This document shows positions 18,294 to 26,514 of a stretch of 64,000 bases of DNA, one piece after another. Source of the DNA: an uncultured Acetatifactor sp. (GTDB lineage Bacteria > Bacillota > Clostridia > Lachnospirales > Lachnospiraceae); NCBI GenBank assembly GCA_910578815.1, contig CAJTSE010000003.1, forward strand, positions 189,010 through 253,009. Direction: 5' to 3'. Within the stretch, counting starts at the first letter, position 1, and each line of letters opens with the position of its first letter. A model generated the notes under the pieces. That model had not been told where the DNA came from. It was given only the letters and a program-made list of their open reading frames with translations, and did no database searches. Position numbers and translations under genes: made by a program.

Positions 18294-18992
18294 ATGTACG
18301 ATCCGTATAGCGTATTAGGGGTGGGCAGGAATGCAGCCGAGGAAGAGATTAAAAAAGCATACAAGACGTTGAGCAGGAAATATCATCCCGATGCCAATAT
18401 CAATAACCCCAACAAGGATCAGGCGGAAGAAAAGTTTAAGGAGATTCAGGCTGCCTATCAGCAGATTATGAAGGAGAGGACTTCGGGCTACAGAAGCGGC
18501 GGTTATGGAACGAATGCCGGGGGCCGCAGCTATCGCAGTCCGTTTGGAGACTTCGGCTTTGGCGGGTTTGGTCAGGAGACGGGATATGAGGACAATACTT
18601 ATATCCGGGCGGCAGGGAATTATATTCGTAACGGATATTACAGAGAGGCCCGTACTGCCTTGGACAGCATGGTGCAGCAGGAAAGAAACGCCAGATGGTA
18701 TTATTACAGCGCCATGGCCTTTGCAGGTCTTGGCAGCAATGTGGCGGCGCTGGAGCATGCGAGGCAGGCGGCAGCCATGGAACCGGATAATTTCAGCTAC
18801 CGGAGTCTGGTGCAGCAGTTTGAAAGCGGCGGAGACTGGTACCAGCAGCGTCAGGCGACTTATGGATATCCTGTTTCGGGGGGAGGCAATGTCTGTGCCA
18901 AGCTGTGTCTTGCCAACCTGATCTGCAATGTGTGCTGCCTGGGCGGCGGCTGCTGCGGAGGCGGCATGGCGGGGCCGGGATTTTATTTTTAA
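18294..18992 (+). CDS. DnaJ-domain protein with TPR-like and Cys/Gly-rich tail
   Basis: A J-domain co-chaperone of 232 residues. Residues 1-62 form a standard J domain ([19 protein letters not shown]) with the HPD motif in KYHPDAN that stimulates DnaK ATPase. A Gly/Tyr/Arg-rich linker follows, then a helical TPR-like part (about 100-175), and a short C-terminal tail with [10 protein letters not shown], rich in Cys and Gly, which could bind metal or lie in the membrane. It lacks the zinc-finger and substrate domains of true DnaJ, so it is a specialised adaptor, probably for its operon neighbours. The start is 12 bases after the DUF5685 stop. Confidence 0.88.
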   Translation: MYDPYSVLGVGRNAAEEEIKKAYKTLSRKYHPDANINNPNKDQAEEKFKEIQAAYQQIMKERTSGYRSGGYGTNAGGRSYRSPFGDFGFGGFGQETGYEDNTYIRAAGNYIRNGYYREARTALDSMVQQERNARWYYYSAMAFAGLGSNVAALEHARQAAAMEPDNFSYRSLVQQFESGGDWYQQRQATYGYPVSGGGNVCAKLCLANLICNVCCLGGGCCGGGMAGPGFYF

Positions 18993-19066
18993 GCGGAATA
19001 GGAGTTTAAGAGAGTTTTATAGTACTTAAAATTGTATATGATATGCCTGTAAAAATCATCGTGTGT

Positions 19067-19080
19067 TGCCCGTCCGGGCA
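19067..19080 (+). promoter_or_regulatory. Hairpin abutting the ribosome site of the 19092 gene
   Basis: TGCCCG-TC-CGGGCA sits immediately before GGGAGG, 11 bases from the ATG. It could modulate translation or mark an end from upstream. There is no U tract. Confidence 0.35.
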
Positions 19081-19091
19081 GGGAGGTCAGG

Positions 19092-19481
19092 ATGAAGAGA
19101 AAAACAGGCAGTTTTCAATTTGTGGCTGCAACGATTCTATTGGTAACTGTTGCGGCCATTTCCTTTGCGGGAACGGCAATGGCAAGGACGAATTTCGGCA
19201 GCGCAGGGCCGGAGGGGTACTACCGGGAAAAGGAGCAGCAGCTGGTAAGGGATACCAGGCAGGAGCTGGAACGTCAGGGCTTTTTCAACAGCGGAGTGAT
19301 GCTGACACGGGTGGTAGAAGGGGACGGAAGGAGGACCTATACCGTTACCATCCATCACGGGGAAATCAACAGGATGGAAGAGGCGGAACGGGAAGTATTG
19401 GCGCGGGAGCTGGCCGTATTTGCATTTGAGGATGACGGCAGCAGTTTTCAATACAAGTTTCTGATAACGGCTCAGCCGTAA
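19092..19481 (+). CDS. Secreted or membrane-anchored protein of unknown function
   Basis: A 129-residue protein that I do not recognise. The N-terminus has a basic start and a hydrophobic segment (about residues 8-30) ending near AMA, so it is a signal peptide or anchor. The rest is charged, with a predicted alpha helix (EKEQQLVRDTRQELERQG), a beta-rich middle (RRTYTVTIHHG) and another helix. Start ATG 19092 follows GGGAGGTCAGG. It lies between the DnaJ-type gene and a DUF1653 gene with its own promoter. Confidence 0.65.
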   Translation: MKRKTGSFQFVAATILLVTVAAISFAGTAMARTNFGSAGPEGYYREKEQQLVRDTRQELERQGFFNSGVMLTRVVEGDGRRTYTVTIHHGEINRMEEAEREVLARELAVFAFEDDGSSFQYKFLITAQP

Positions 19482-19516
19482 AAGGACCGACATTGTAATT
19501 AATTAGCAGGAAGCAC

Positions 19517-19566
19517 ATGACATTTTGAGAAAAGTGGGGTATACTTTTCTTATGATTTTTCATAAG
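19517..19566 (+). promoter_or_regulatory. Promoter with overlapping dyad and start-site hairpin
   Basis: ATGACA at 19517, 17 bases, TATACT at 19540-19545. A perfect dyad GAAAAGT/ACTTTTC (19529-19535 with 19543-19549) covers the -10. CTTATGA-TTTT-TCATAAG (19549-19566) would place a hairpin at the 5' end of the transcript. Confidence 0.6.
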
Positions 19567-19581
19567 AGAGGAGTTCCCTAA

Positions 19582-20121
19582 ATGTCATTTATTCCAAGAC
19601 CACATGAAATTTATAAGCATTTTAAAGGGAATCTGTATCAGGTTACTGCGGTGGCGGAGCATACGGAAACGCGAGAACAGCTGGTGATTTATCAGGCGCT
19701 GTACGGAGACTTTAAGACCTATGCCAGACCTCTTTCCATGTTTACGAGCAGGGTGGACAGGGAAAAGTATCCGGAAGCTTCTCAGGAGTTTCGATTTGAA
19801 CTGCAGGGACCAGATGCGGACAGGCAGAGGGCGGAGCAGGCTCCGGCGGCCGAATCCGTGAGCAGGGCAGTATCTGCAGAGCCTTCAGAGGGGGAGCTGG
19901 CACTGGACCCCATGGTGCTGGAATTTCTGGATGCGGATGAGTACGAGCGTCGTTTGAATATTCTGGCGGGACTGCACCACAGGATCACCGATGAAATGAT
20001 CACTACCATGGCGATTGCCTGCGGTGTGGAAATTGATGAAGGTGATATTGAAGAGCGGTATGAGAGCTTGAAAAAGTGCCTGCTGATGCTGGAAAGATAT
20101 GAAAGCAACCGCATTAGATAA
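19582..20121 (+). CDS. DUF1653 family protein with acidic C-terminal extension
   Basis: Residues 1-72 match the small DUF1653 beta-barrel family (RPHEIYKHFKGNLYQVTAVA, then YQALYGDFKTYARPLSMF), whose function is unknown. Unlike the usual stand-alone form of about 70 residues, this protein has 179, with an Ala/Glu-rich linker and a helical C-terminal domain (about 110-179, ending KKCLLMLERYESNRIR). It has its own promoter just upstream. A weakly spaced 5'-nucleotidase gene follows on the same strand. Confidence 0.8.
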   Translation: MSFIPRPHEIYKHFKGNLYQVTAVAEHTETREQLVIYQALYGDFKTYARPLSMFTSRVDREKYPEASQEFRFELQGPDADRQRAEQAPAAESVSRAVSAEPSEGELALDPMVLEFLDADEYERRLNILAGLHHRITDEMITTMAIACGVEIDEGDIEERYESLKKCLLMLERYESNRIR

Positions 20122-20194
20122 GCCGGAAGGACTCCCTTTAACATGCTGACACAGACTGGCAGCGCTTTGGCGTATCAGTGGAAGGGAGCGGCTT

Positions 20195-21193
20195 ATGGGA
20201 TGCGGAATGAACAGAAAAATGGTGGTGGGTGTGTCCTCCAGGGCATTGTTTGATCTGACCTTTGAAAACGAAATCTTTGAGAAGCAGGGGCTTGAGGCTT
20301 ATTGCCGCTATCAGGTGGAGCATGAGCAGGAGACATTAAGGCCGGGGCCGGGCTTTGAGCTGATCCGGTCTCTTCTGGAATTGAACGAGTGTGTGGACGG
20401 GGGAAATTTGATTGAGGTCATCATAATGTCTCACAACAGTCCAGATACGTCTCTCAGGGTGTTTAATTCCATTGCCTATTATGGGCTGCAGATCACCCGC
20501 TCGGTTTTGGCCAGCGGTGCATCTCTTGCGCCTTATCTGACAGCTTTCAGTGTGGATTTGTATTTATCCGCCTGTGAAGCGGATGTACAGAGCGCGATCG
20601 ACAGCGGGATTGCAGCCGGAATTATCTGTACGGAGGGCGCGGACGGCTGGGGACGCACTGCTAAAAGAAATGCAGTGTCAGCGGGCCGGATAAGAATTGC
20701 CTTTGACGGGGATGCGGTACTGTTTACGGACGAGTCCGAGATCATCTTTCAGGAGAAGGGCTTAAATGCCTTCGAAGAGAATGAGAGGGAGCATGCCGGC
20801 GAGCCATTGGCGGAAGGTCCCTTTGCAAAATTCTTAAAAAGGCTTTCCGGTCTGCAGCGAGAGCTGGGAACCGAAAACTGTCCCATCAGGACGGCGCTGG
20901 TGACTTCCCGCAGCGCGCCTGCTCATGAGCGGGTCATCCGCACCATGCGTGCCTGGAATGTACGGGTAGATGAGGCCTTTTTCTTAGGAGGACTGGATAA
21001 GAGGGAATTTCTAAGGGCCTTTGGCGCGCAGATCTTTTTTGACGATCAATGGCGGCATACCCAAAGTGCGTCCCAGGCGGTTCCGGCCGCACGGGTTCCG
21101 TATCGTAAGAAGGGCGTGATGTATCGTTACAGGCCGCTTCGCAATGTTGCTTATTGTGAGGAAGATTCCCGGAATCGCACCTGTACACCTTAA
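20195..21193 (+). CDS. 5'-nucleotidase (cytosolic IA-like family)
   Basis: A 332-residue protein of the 5'-nucleotidase family related to eukaryotic cytosolic 5'-nucleotidase IA, which dephosphorylates nucleoside monophosphates. The N-terminal VVGVSSRALFDLTFENEIF and the central RIAFDGDAVLFTDESE carry the expected acidic motifs, with VEVIIMSHNSPDTSLRV-type and FFLGGLDKREFL segments following. ATG 20195 has a good GAAGGGAG site; an internal ATG at 20207 is possible. It has no signal peptide, so it acts in the cytoplasm. Confidence 0.82.
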   Translation: MGCGMNRKMVVGVSSRALFDLTFENEIFEKQGLEAYCRYQVEHEQETLRPGPGFELIRSLLELNECVDGGNLIEVIIMSHNSPDTSLRVFNSIAYYGLQITRSVLASGASLAPYLTAFSVDLYLSACEADVQSAIDSGIAAGIICTEGADGWGRTAKRNAVSAGRIRIAFDGDAVLFTDESEIIFQEKGLNAFEENEREHAGEPLAEGPFAKFLKRLSGLQRELGTENCPIRTALVTSRSAPAHERVIRTMRAWNVRVDEAFFLGGLDKREFLRAFGAQIFFDDQWRHTQSASQAVPAARVPYRKKGVMYRYRPLRNVAYCEEDSRNRTCTP

Positions 21194-21295
21194 AAATTTG
21201 TCTGTCCCTGTTTATTGCAGAATACGCATATTGGGGCCGGCTTAAGCATAAAACAGGTATCGCAGTCGTTGTCCGCGAAATGCAGGGGTATAAGC

Positions 21296-23074
21296 ATGAA
21301 GTACAATAATATAACGGAGGCGCGATTTATAGAACGGCCCAACCGTTTTATCGCCTATGTGGAGCTGAACGGGAAAACGGAAAAGGTTCATGTTAAAAAC
21401 ACTGGACGCTGCAGGGAGCTTCTGCAGCCCGGTGTAATTGTGTATTTGGTGAAAAGCTGCAGTCCTGCCCGTTCAACAGCCTATGACCTGGTGGCGGTGA
21501 AAAAAAAGGACCGCCTGATCAATATAGATTCTCAGGCACCAAACAGGGCGGTGGAGGAATGGCTGCGTTCGGGAGCATGTTTTCCGGATATAAAGCTGGT
21601 GCGGCCGGAGTTCGTATATGGAAAGTCCCGGTTTGATTTTTACCTGGAGACGGAAACGGAAAAAGTATTTATGGAGGTCAAAGGGGTTACACTGGAGAAG
21701 GAAGGGATTGTTCGGTTCCCCGATGCGCCTTCGGAACGGGCAGTAAAACACCTTGATGAGCTGGTCCTGGCGAAAAATGAAGGATACCGGGCCATTGTTA
21801 TGTTTGTGATCCAGATGGAGAACGCGGATTGTTTTGAGCCGGCAGGGGATATTCATCCGGAATTTGAAGATGCCCTGTATCGGGCCGTTCGGGCGGGGGT
21901 GGAAGTTTTTGCATACGACTGCCGGGTGGAGCCGGATGGGATGGATATAAATCTGCCGGTGCCGCTTAAGGAAAACTTAAGGCTTGTAGCCATTCCCAAA
22001 CCGCTGCTGGAATGGTATGATAGAAGCAAGCGGATTCTCCCTTGGCGGGAAGAACCTACGCCCTACCGGGTGTGGGTATCGGAAATTATGCTGCAGCAGA
22101 CCAGGGTGGAAGCGGTCAAGCCTTATTTCGAACGCTTTATGGCTGCCCTGCCTAATGTCAGGGCATTGGCCGAGGCCGGGGAAGAGCAGCTTCTGAAGCT
22201 ATGGGAGGGTCTGGGATATTATAGCCGGGTGAGAAATCTGCAGAAGGCAGCGATTCAGATCATGGAGGCATACGGCGGTGAAATACCGGATCGGTATGAA
22301 GAGCTTCTGAAGCTAAAGGGGATCGGCAGCTATACGGCAGGTGCCATTGCCTCCATAGCCTATGGCAGGCGGGTGCCTGCAGTGGACGGTAACGTTCTCC
22401 GTGTGCTTGCACGGGTGAGGAAGGATGAGAGGCTGATTACGGACGGAAAGGTGAAAGCGGCAGTGGAGAAGGAATTGGTTTACGCCGTGCCTGAGGATCG
22501 TTCCGGAGACTTTAACCAGGCAATGATGGAGCTTGGCGCCTGCGTCTGTATTCCAAACGGCGTCCCCCTCTGTGAAGGCTGCCCGTTGAACAGGCTCTGT
22601 GCGGCCCACAGGGACGGCACGGAGACGGAGTTCCCTAAGGTTAAGGCCAAAAAGCCGCGAAGCATTGAGGAAAAGACCGTATTGGTCATTCGGGATGAGA
22701 ATAAAACGGCTATCCGCAAGCGTCCGTCGAAGGGACTCCTGGCCGGAATGTATGAGTTTCCCATGCTGGAGGGCTGCCGGACAGTGGCGGAAATAACGGC
22801 TTATCTGGCGGAGAACGGGATCAGGGCGCTGCGTGTCCAGCCCCTGGAGGATGCAAAACACATTTTTACCCATAAGGAATGGCATATGAAAGGCTATCTG
22901 GTCCGGGTGGACGAGCTGGAGCATAAAAGTCCGGGAGAGGACAGCAAGAGCTGGCTCTTTGTGGAGCCGTGGGAGACTGAGCAGAGGTATCCTATGCCGT
23001 CCGCACTTTCCGCTTACACCGGGTACTTGAAGGTACGTTCGGAAAAAGAGCGGTGCAGTAATAAGGAGGAATAA
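21296..23074 (+). CDS. mutY: SfsA-MutY fusion: sugar-fermentation-stimulation/nuclease domain fused to A/G-specific adenine glycosylase
   Basis: A single 592-residue frame joins two proteins usually encoded separately. Residues 1-228 are SfsA, a DNA-binding or nuclease-like fold with FVYGKSRFDFYLE and FMEVKGVTLE acidic motifs. Residues 235-590 are MutY, which removes adenine mispaired with 8-oxoguanine: catalytic Glu263 in VSEIMLQQT, helix-hairpin-helix LKGIGSYTAGAIASIAYG, catalytic Asp364 in VDGNVLRVLAR, the [4Fe-4S] cysteines C-x7-C-x2-C-x5-C, and a C-terminal NUDIX-like domain for 8-oxoG reading. The junction has no stop and no internal ribosome site. ATG 21296 follows AGGGGTATAAGC. A glycosyltransferase gene starts 5 bases downstream. 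Confidence 0.93.
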   Translation: MKYNNITEARFIERPNRFIAYVELNGKTEKVHVKNTGRCRELLQPGVIVYLVKSCSPARSTAYDLVAVKKKDRLINIDSQAPNRAVEEWLRSGACFPDIKLVRPEFVYGKSRFDFYLETETEKVFMEVKGVTLEKEGIVRFPDAPSERAVKHLDELVLAKNEGYRAIVMFVIQMENADCFEPAGDIHPEFEDALYRAVRAGVEVFAYDCRVEPDGMDINLPVPLKENLRLVAIPKPLLEWYDRSKRILPWREEPTPYRVWVSEIMLQQTRVEAVKPYFERFMAALPNVRALAEAGEEQLLKLWEGLGYYSRVRNLQKAAIQIMEAYGGEIPDRYEELLKLKGIGSYTAGAIASIAYGRRVPAVDGNVLRVLARVRKDERLITDGKVKAAVEKELVYAVPEDRSGDFNQAMMELGACVCIPNGVPLCEGCPLNRLCAAHRDGTETEFPKVKAKKPRSIEEKTVLVIRDENKTAIRKRPSKGLLAGMYEFPMLEGCRTVAEITAYLAENGIRALRVQPLEDAKHIFTHKEWHMKGYLVRVDELEHKSPGEDSKSWLFVEPWETEQRYPMPSALSAYTGYLKVRSEKERCSNKEE

Positions 23075-23079
23075 AAGAG

Positions 23080-24108
23080 ATGAAGTTACTGTCAATAGCA
23101 ATTCCCTGCTTTAATTCTGAAAATTATATGAGAAAGTGTATCGAATCTCTCTTGGTGGGGGGCGACGATGTGGAGATTATTATCGTGGACGATGGCTCTA
23201 CCAGGGATCGAACGGCAGAGATCGCGGACGAGTATGCTGCGAAATATCCCGCCATTGTCAAAGTGGTACACAAGGCAAACGGGGGCCACGGATCAGCGGT
23301 GAACACGGGAATTGACTACGCCACAGGACTTTATTTTAAGGTGGTGGACAGCGACGACTGGGTGAAACGGGAAGCATATATAAAAGTACTGGATACTCTG
23401 AGGGAGTTTGCCGGAGGCCCACAGGTGCTGGATATGCTGGTTTGCAATTATGTGTATGAAAAAGAAGGAGAGAAGAAAAAGAAGATCATCCAGTACCGCC
23501 ACAGTCTCCCGAAGGATCGTATTTTTACCTGGGAGGATTGCCATCATTTTCAGAAGGGGCACTATATTTTAATGCACTCGGTAATCTTTAGGACAAGACT
23601 GCTCAAAGAATGCGGGATCCGGCTTCCAGAGCATACGTTTTATGTGGACAACCTTTATGTGTTTGAGCCCCTTCCTTTTGTGAAAAATATGTACTATTTG
23701 GATGTGAATTTTTACCGTTATTATATTGGAAGGGAAGATCAGTCAGTCAATGAGGATGTGATGATTTCCCGTATTGACCAGCAGATTAGGGTCAATAAGC
23801 TGATGATCGACTACTTGACGGAAAAGAAGCAGACTTTAATAAAGCATAAGCGTCTGTATCAATATATGAGGAATTATCTGGAGATCATCACTACAGTCTC
23901 ATCGGTACTGCTGATACGTTCTGACACAGAAGAAAACCTGGCCAAGAAGGCCGAGCTGTGGCAGTATCTCAAGGAAAAGGACAGGCTTTTATACCGCTGG
24001 ATGCGCCATGGCATCATGGGCGAAGCGATGAATCTTCCCGGTCGGGGCGGCCGGAAGATCTCAGTGGAGGGTTATAAAATCTGCCAGAAAATATTTAAGT
24101 TTAATTAA
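23080..24108 (+). CDS. Glycosyltransferase family 2
   Basis: A 342-residue GT-A fold glycosyltransferase. The start, LLSIAIPCFNSENYMRKCIE, and IIIVDDGSTRDRTAEIADEY are the nucleotide-sugar binding part; HKANGGHGSAVNTGI and FKVVDSDDWV contain the DxD-type metal site (Asp-Ser-Asp). It is soluble, so it probably works at the inner face of the membrane on a glycan or lipid acceptor; donor and acceptor are unknown. The gene starts 5 bases after the SfsA-MutY stop, so they are co-transcribed, though a functional link is not obvious. Confidence 0.9.
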   Translation: MKLLSIAIPCFNSENYMRKCIESLLVGGDDVEIIIVDDGSTRDRTAEIADEYAAKYPAIVKVVHKANGGHGSAVNTGIDYATGLYFKVVDSDDWVKREAYIKVLDTLREFAGGPQVLDMLVCNYVYEKEGEKKKKIIQYRHSLPKDRIFTWEDCHHFQKGHYILMHSVIFRTRLLKECGIRLPEHTFYVDNLYVFEPLPFVKNMYYLDVNFYRYYIGREDQSVNEDVMISRIDQQIRVNKLMIDYLTEKKQTLIKHKRLYQYMRNYLEIITTVSSVLLIRSDTEENLAKKAELWQYLKEKDRLLYRWMRHGIMGEAMNLPGRGGRKISVEGYKICQKIFKFN

Positions 24109-24165
24109 TATAACCCGTAATCTTTCAAAATAATTGTGAAGTTACGGTTCCGGGAGGCTGAGGGC

Positions 24166-24597
24166 ATGAAAAGCGATCTGACAAAGGCGATGGAACAGCT
24201 GCAGGAGGGTCAGTACACCTGCGTCCTCTGCAGGGGCGATATTATGTATTTCAGCAGAGAGCGGGGGGTAAAACCGCTGCTTGACTGGCTGGACAGCGGA
24301 ATTAACACCAAGGGCTTTTCTGCAGCAGACAAGGTTGTGGGAAAGGCTGCTGCCTTTCTATATGTTCTGCTGGGGGTAAAAGAGATATACGCCCATGTGA
24401 TCAGCCAGACCGCCATGAGCGTATTTAAGGAGAATCATATTTCGTTTCAGTACGATATATCTACAGACCATATTATAAATCGTCAGGGTACGGGAAGCTG
24501 TCCCATGGAGGAAGCCGTGAGCGGAATCTCCCGTCCGGAGGACGCTCCGGAAGCAATCAGAAGACGGCTGGAGGAATTAAAACGGCGCAGCCTGTAG
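24166..24597 (+). CDS. DUF1893 family protein
   Basis: A 143-residue cytoplasmic protein of the DUF1893 family, function unknown. Family features seen are the YTCVLCRGDIMYFSRERGVK strand-turn, KVVGKAAAFLYVLLGVKEI, and HVISQTAMSVFKENHISF; the fold resembles cytidine-deaminase-like proteins in general shape, which I state only as an impression. Start ATG 24166 has GGGAGGCTGAGGGC upstream, better than ATG 24136. Its stop is 7 bases from the end of the converging PepSY gene. Confidence 0.8.
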   Translation: MKSDLTKAMEQLQEGQYTCVLCRGDIMYFSRERGVKPLLDWLDSGINTKGFSAADKVVGKAAAFLYVLLGVKEIYAHVISQTAMSVFKENHISFQYDISTDHIINRQGTGSCPMEEAVSGISRPEDAPEAIRRRLEELKRRSL

Positions 24598-24604
24598 AAT
24601 TTTT

Positions 24605-25666
24605 TCAGTCAATCTCATATTCCAGGACAGCTCCATCAGCCGCACTGACTTTATATTCGTATTCCGTGAGAGAGGAAGTAAATTCTATTTCATAAACGGC
24701 CCTTCCGTCTTCCCAGTCAAGCTCTGTCTTTGTAAAGGTCACGTTTTCCGCGGAGAGCCCCGCATGCTCCAGAGCAATATTTATTGCTTTTTCTGCGCCT
24801 ATGTCAGCTCCTGCAATGCCACCGTTGTGGCAATAGTCGCACCAGTAGCTGCCGCAGTAATACTCATTGCAATTTCTCCCGTGATCTTCCCCGTGGTGTC
24901 CGAATCCCGTGCTATGAGGCTCTACACATCTGCTGTGAATAGTACCGGATGCCGCATGAATCTCGTATTCATATTCATGGGTGGAGGTGTAAAATTCTAT
25001 TTCATATACGGAAACCCCATCCTCATAGTCCAGACCTTCCTTTGTGTAGGTGACATCCGAGGTTGTTAGCCCGGCGTCTGTCAGTGCGGCAGCTTTGGCG
25101 GCCTCCAGAGTAACCTGTTCCTCGCCGTTGTCTGCGGATTGCCCGGTCTGCGGTTGTTCTTCGCCGTTGTCTGCGGGCTGCCCGGTCTGCGGTTGTTCTT
25201 CGCCGTTGTCTGCGGACTGCCCGGTCTGCGGTTGTTCTTCGCCGTTGTCTGCGGACTGCCCGGTCTGCGGTTGTTCTTCGCCGTTGTCTGCGGGCTGCCC
25301 GGTCTGCGGCTGTTCTTCGCCGCTGTCTGCGGGCTGCTGGGTCTGCGAATTTCCTTCCGGGCTCGTATCGCGGCCGGTTACGGCTTCTCTGCTTTTGCTG
25401 TATATTTCGCCGGTGTCGGCATGGATTTCATATTTGTATTTCATATTTTCCGTGCTGAATTCGATGCTGTATACGGAAATACCGTCCGTCCGTTCCGAAC
25501 TTGCCTTCAGAGAATTTACGTCTGAAGACGACAGTCCGGCATCGGACAGAGCTTTTTCCTCTGCAGCGTCCAGTGTGAGCCCTGAAAGCGTATTTTCTTT
25601 TTTTCCGCATCCGGCGGCGATCAGAGCAGTAAGCAGAAAAATAATAATCGGGGTTACTTTTTTCAT
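24605..25666 (-). CDS. PepSY-repeat lipoprotein with 13-residue tandem linker
   Basis: A 353-residue lipoprotein (lipobox IAAGC, Cys20; start ATG 25666 after a GAGGTG site). It has three PepSY domains: about 30-95, 200-265 and 285-353, each with the SVYSIEFST/AVYEIEFTS beta strands and YEIHA-type ends. Between the first and second is a tandem linker with about six copies of a 13-residue unit (QTGQPADNGEEQP). A Cys/His-rich stretch (HGEDHGRNCNEYYCGSYWC) sits before the third PepSY. PepSY domains often inhibit proteases or bind ligands outside the cell. It lies 10 bases downstream of the PAP2 gene in the same direction. Confidence 0.85.
   Translation of the reverse strand: MKKVTPIIIFLLTALIAAGCGKKENTLSGLTLDAAEEKALSDAGLSSSDVNSLKASSERTDGISVYSIEFSTENMKYKYEIHADTGEIYSKSREAVTGRDTSPEGNSQTQQPADSGEEQPQTGQPADNGEEQPQTGQSADNGEEQPQTGQSADNGEEQPQTGQPADNGEEQPQTGQSADNGEEQVTLEAAKAAALTDAGLTTSDVTYTKEGLDYEDGVSVYEIEFYTSTHEYEYEIHAASGTIHSRCVEPHSTGFGHHGEDHGRNCNEYYCGSYWCDYCHNGGIAGADIGAEKAINIALEHAGLSAENVTFTKTELDWEDGRAVYEIEFTSSLTEYEYKVSAADGAVLEYEID
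25121..25348 (-). repeat. 39-bp tandem repeat inside the PepSY lipoprotein gene
   Basis: About 5.8 in-frame copies of a 39-base unit encode the 13-residue linker repeat. Copies are nearly identical, differing mainly at the Pro/Ser codon, so copy number could vary by slippage between strains without a frameshift. Confidence 0.92.
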
Positions 25667-25676
25667 TGGAGACACC

Positions 25677-26363
25677 TCAGCCCGCAGCCTTTTCGCGGTC
25701 CTTGCCTGCGGGCCGGAAGACCAGCAGCCATTCTTTTCTGTAGACAAATGCGTACATTACTGCGCCCATCAAAATGCCTGTCACCACATCGAACACGGAA
25801 TGCTGTTTGATAAACATGGTGGAGAAGATGATGGAGACGGATAAAACGCCGGAAGCAATTTTGATAGGTCTGCCAAATTTTGTCTGTGCCAGATCCCGGC
25901 TGTGCATCACTGCAAAATGTGCGCCCATGGAATTAAACACATGGATGCTGGGCCAAAGATTGGTAGGTGTGTCCGTCTTCCAGAGCATGGAAACCAGCCA
26001 GGTAAAGCAGTTGTCTCTCGGCATGGAAACGGGTCTTAAATCATGTCCGTTTGGCCACAGAGTTGAGATAATCAAAAATATGGTCATGCCGGTAAACAGG
26101 AAAGCACAGGCCTTATAATAGTCCTGTTTGTTTTTAAAAAACAGATAAACCACCACGACGGCTACATATCCGAACCAAAGCAGGTAGGGAATGATGAATA
26201 CCTCCAAAAAGGGAATGTGATCGTCCAGACTGACATGTATCAGCTGATAATCCTTGACATTTGTTTTTTCCAGCCAGGCAAACCATACAAGATAGATTAC
26301 CAGATAGATCAACAGCGGAATACCATGCTTATATTTTTCCAAAAAGTTTTTGCATTTTTTCAT
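25677..26363 (-). CDS. PAP2-family membrane phosphatase
   Basis: A 228-residue membrane protein with about six hydrophobic segments and the PAP2 phosphatase motifs: WPSIHVFNSMGAHFAVMH (the SxxH-type motif 2) and FIKQHSVFDVVTGILMG (the H-x3-D motif 3). Such enzymes dephosphorylate lipid phosphates such as phosphatidate or undecaprenyl diphosphate at the outer membrane face. Start ATG 26363 has AAAGGT upstream, and a promoter lies at 26449. The PepSY lipoprotein follows after 10 bases, so the two are one operon. Confidence 0.85.
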   Translation of the reverse strand: MKKCKNFLEKYKHGIPLLIYLVIYLVWFAWLEKTNVKDYQLIHVSLDDHIPFLEVFIIPYLLWFGYVAVVVVYLFFKNKQDYYKACAFLFTGMTIFLIISTLWPNGHDLRPVSMPRDNCFTWLVSMLWKTDTPTNLWPSIHVFNSMGAHFAVMHSRDLAQTKFGRPIKIASGVLSVSIIFSTMFIKQHSVFDVVTGILMGAVMYAFVYRKEWLLVFRPAGKDREKAAG

Positions 26364-26448
26364 ATTAATACCTTTCTGCCTGCCTTAGAGCGGCATCGCC
26401 CGAATTTATATTAAATCTTATCGGTTGTACCCTTCGAACGACAACTCT

Positions 26449-26476
26449 AGTATAGCGTCATATTCAAAAAATGCAA
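26449..26476 (-). promoter_or_regulatory. Promoter for the PAP2-PepSY operon
   Basis: On the minus strand: TTGCAT (26476-26471), 16 bases, TATACT (26454-26449). Just upstream is CTTAAG-CATT-CTTAAG (26492-26507), two copies of a 6-base palindrome that could be an operator. Confidence 0.65.
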
Positions 26477-26514
26477 TCACTTTTTTCCGTTCTTAAGCAT
26501 TCTTAAGAAAACCT

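Noticed and set aside
25121..25348. Regular short repeats resembling a CRISPR array
   Set aside because: The 39-bp units are contiguous without spacers, are in frame and encode the 13-residue linker of a lipoprotein.
25050..25844. 264-codon plus-strand open frame over the PepSY/PAP2 genes
   Set aside because: It is the antisense reading of the tandem repeat and of PAP2 coding sequence; its Cys/Ser/Pro-repeat product has no start site or family.
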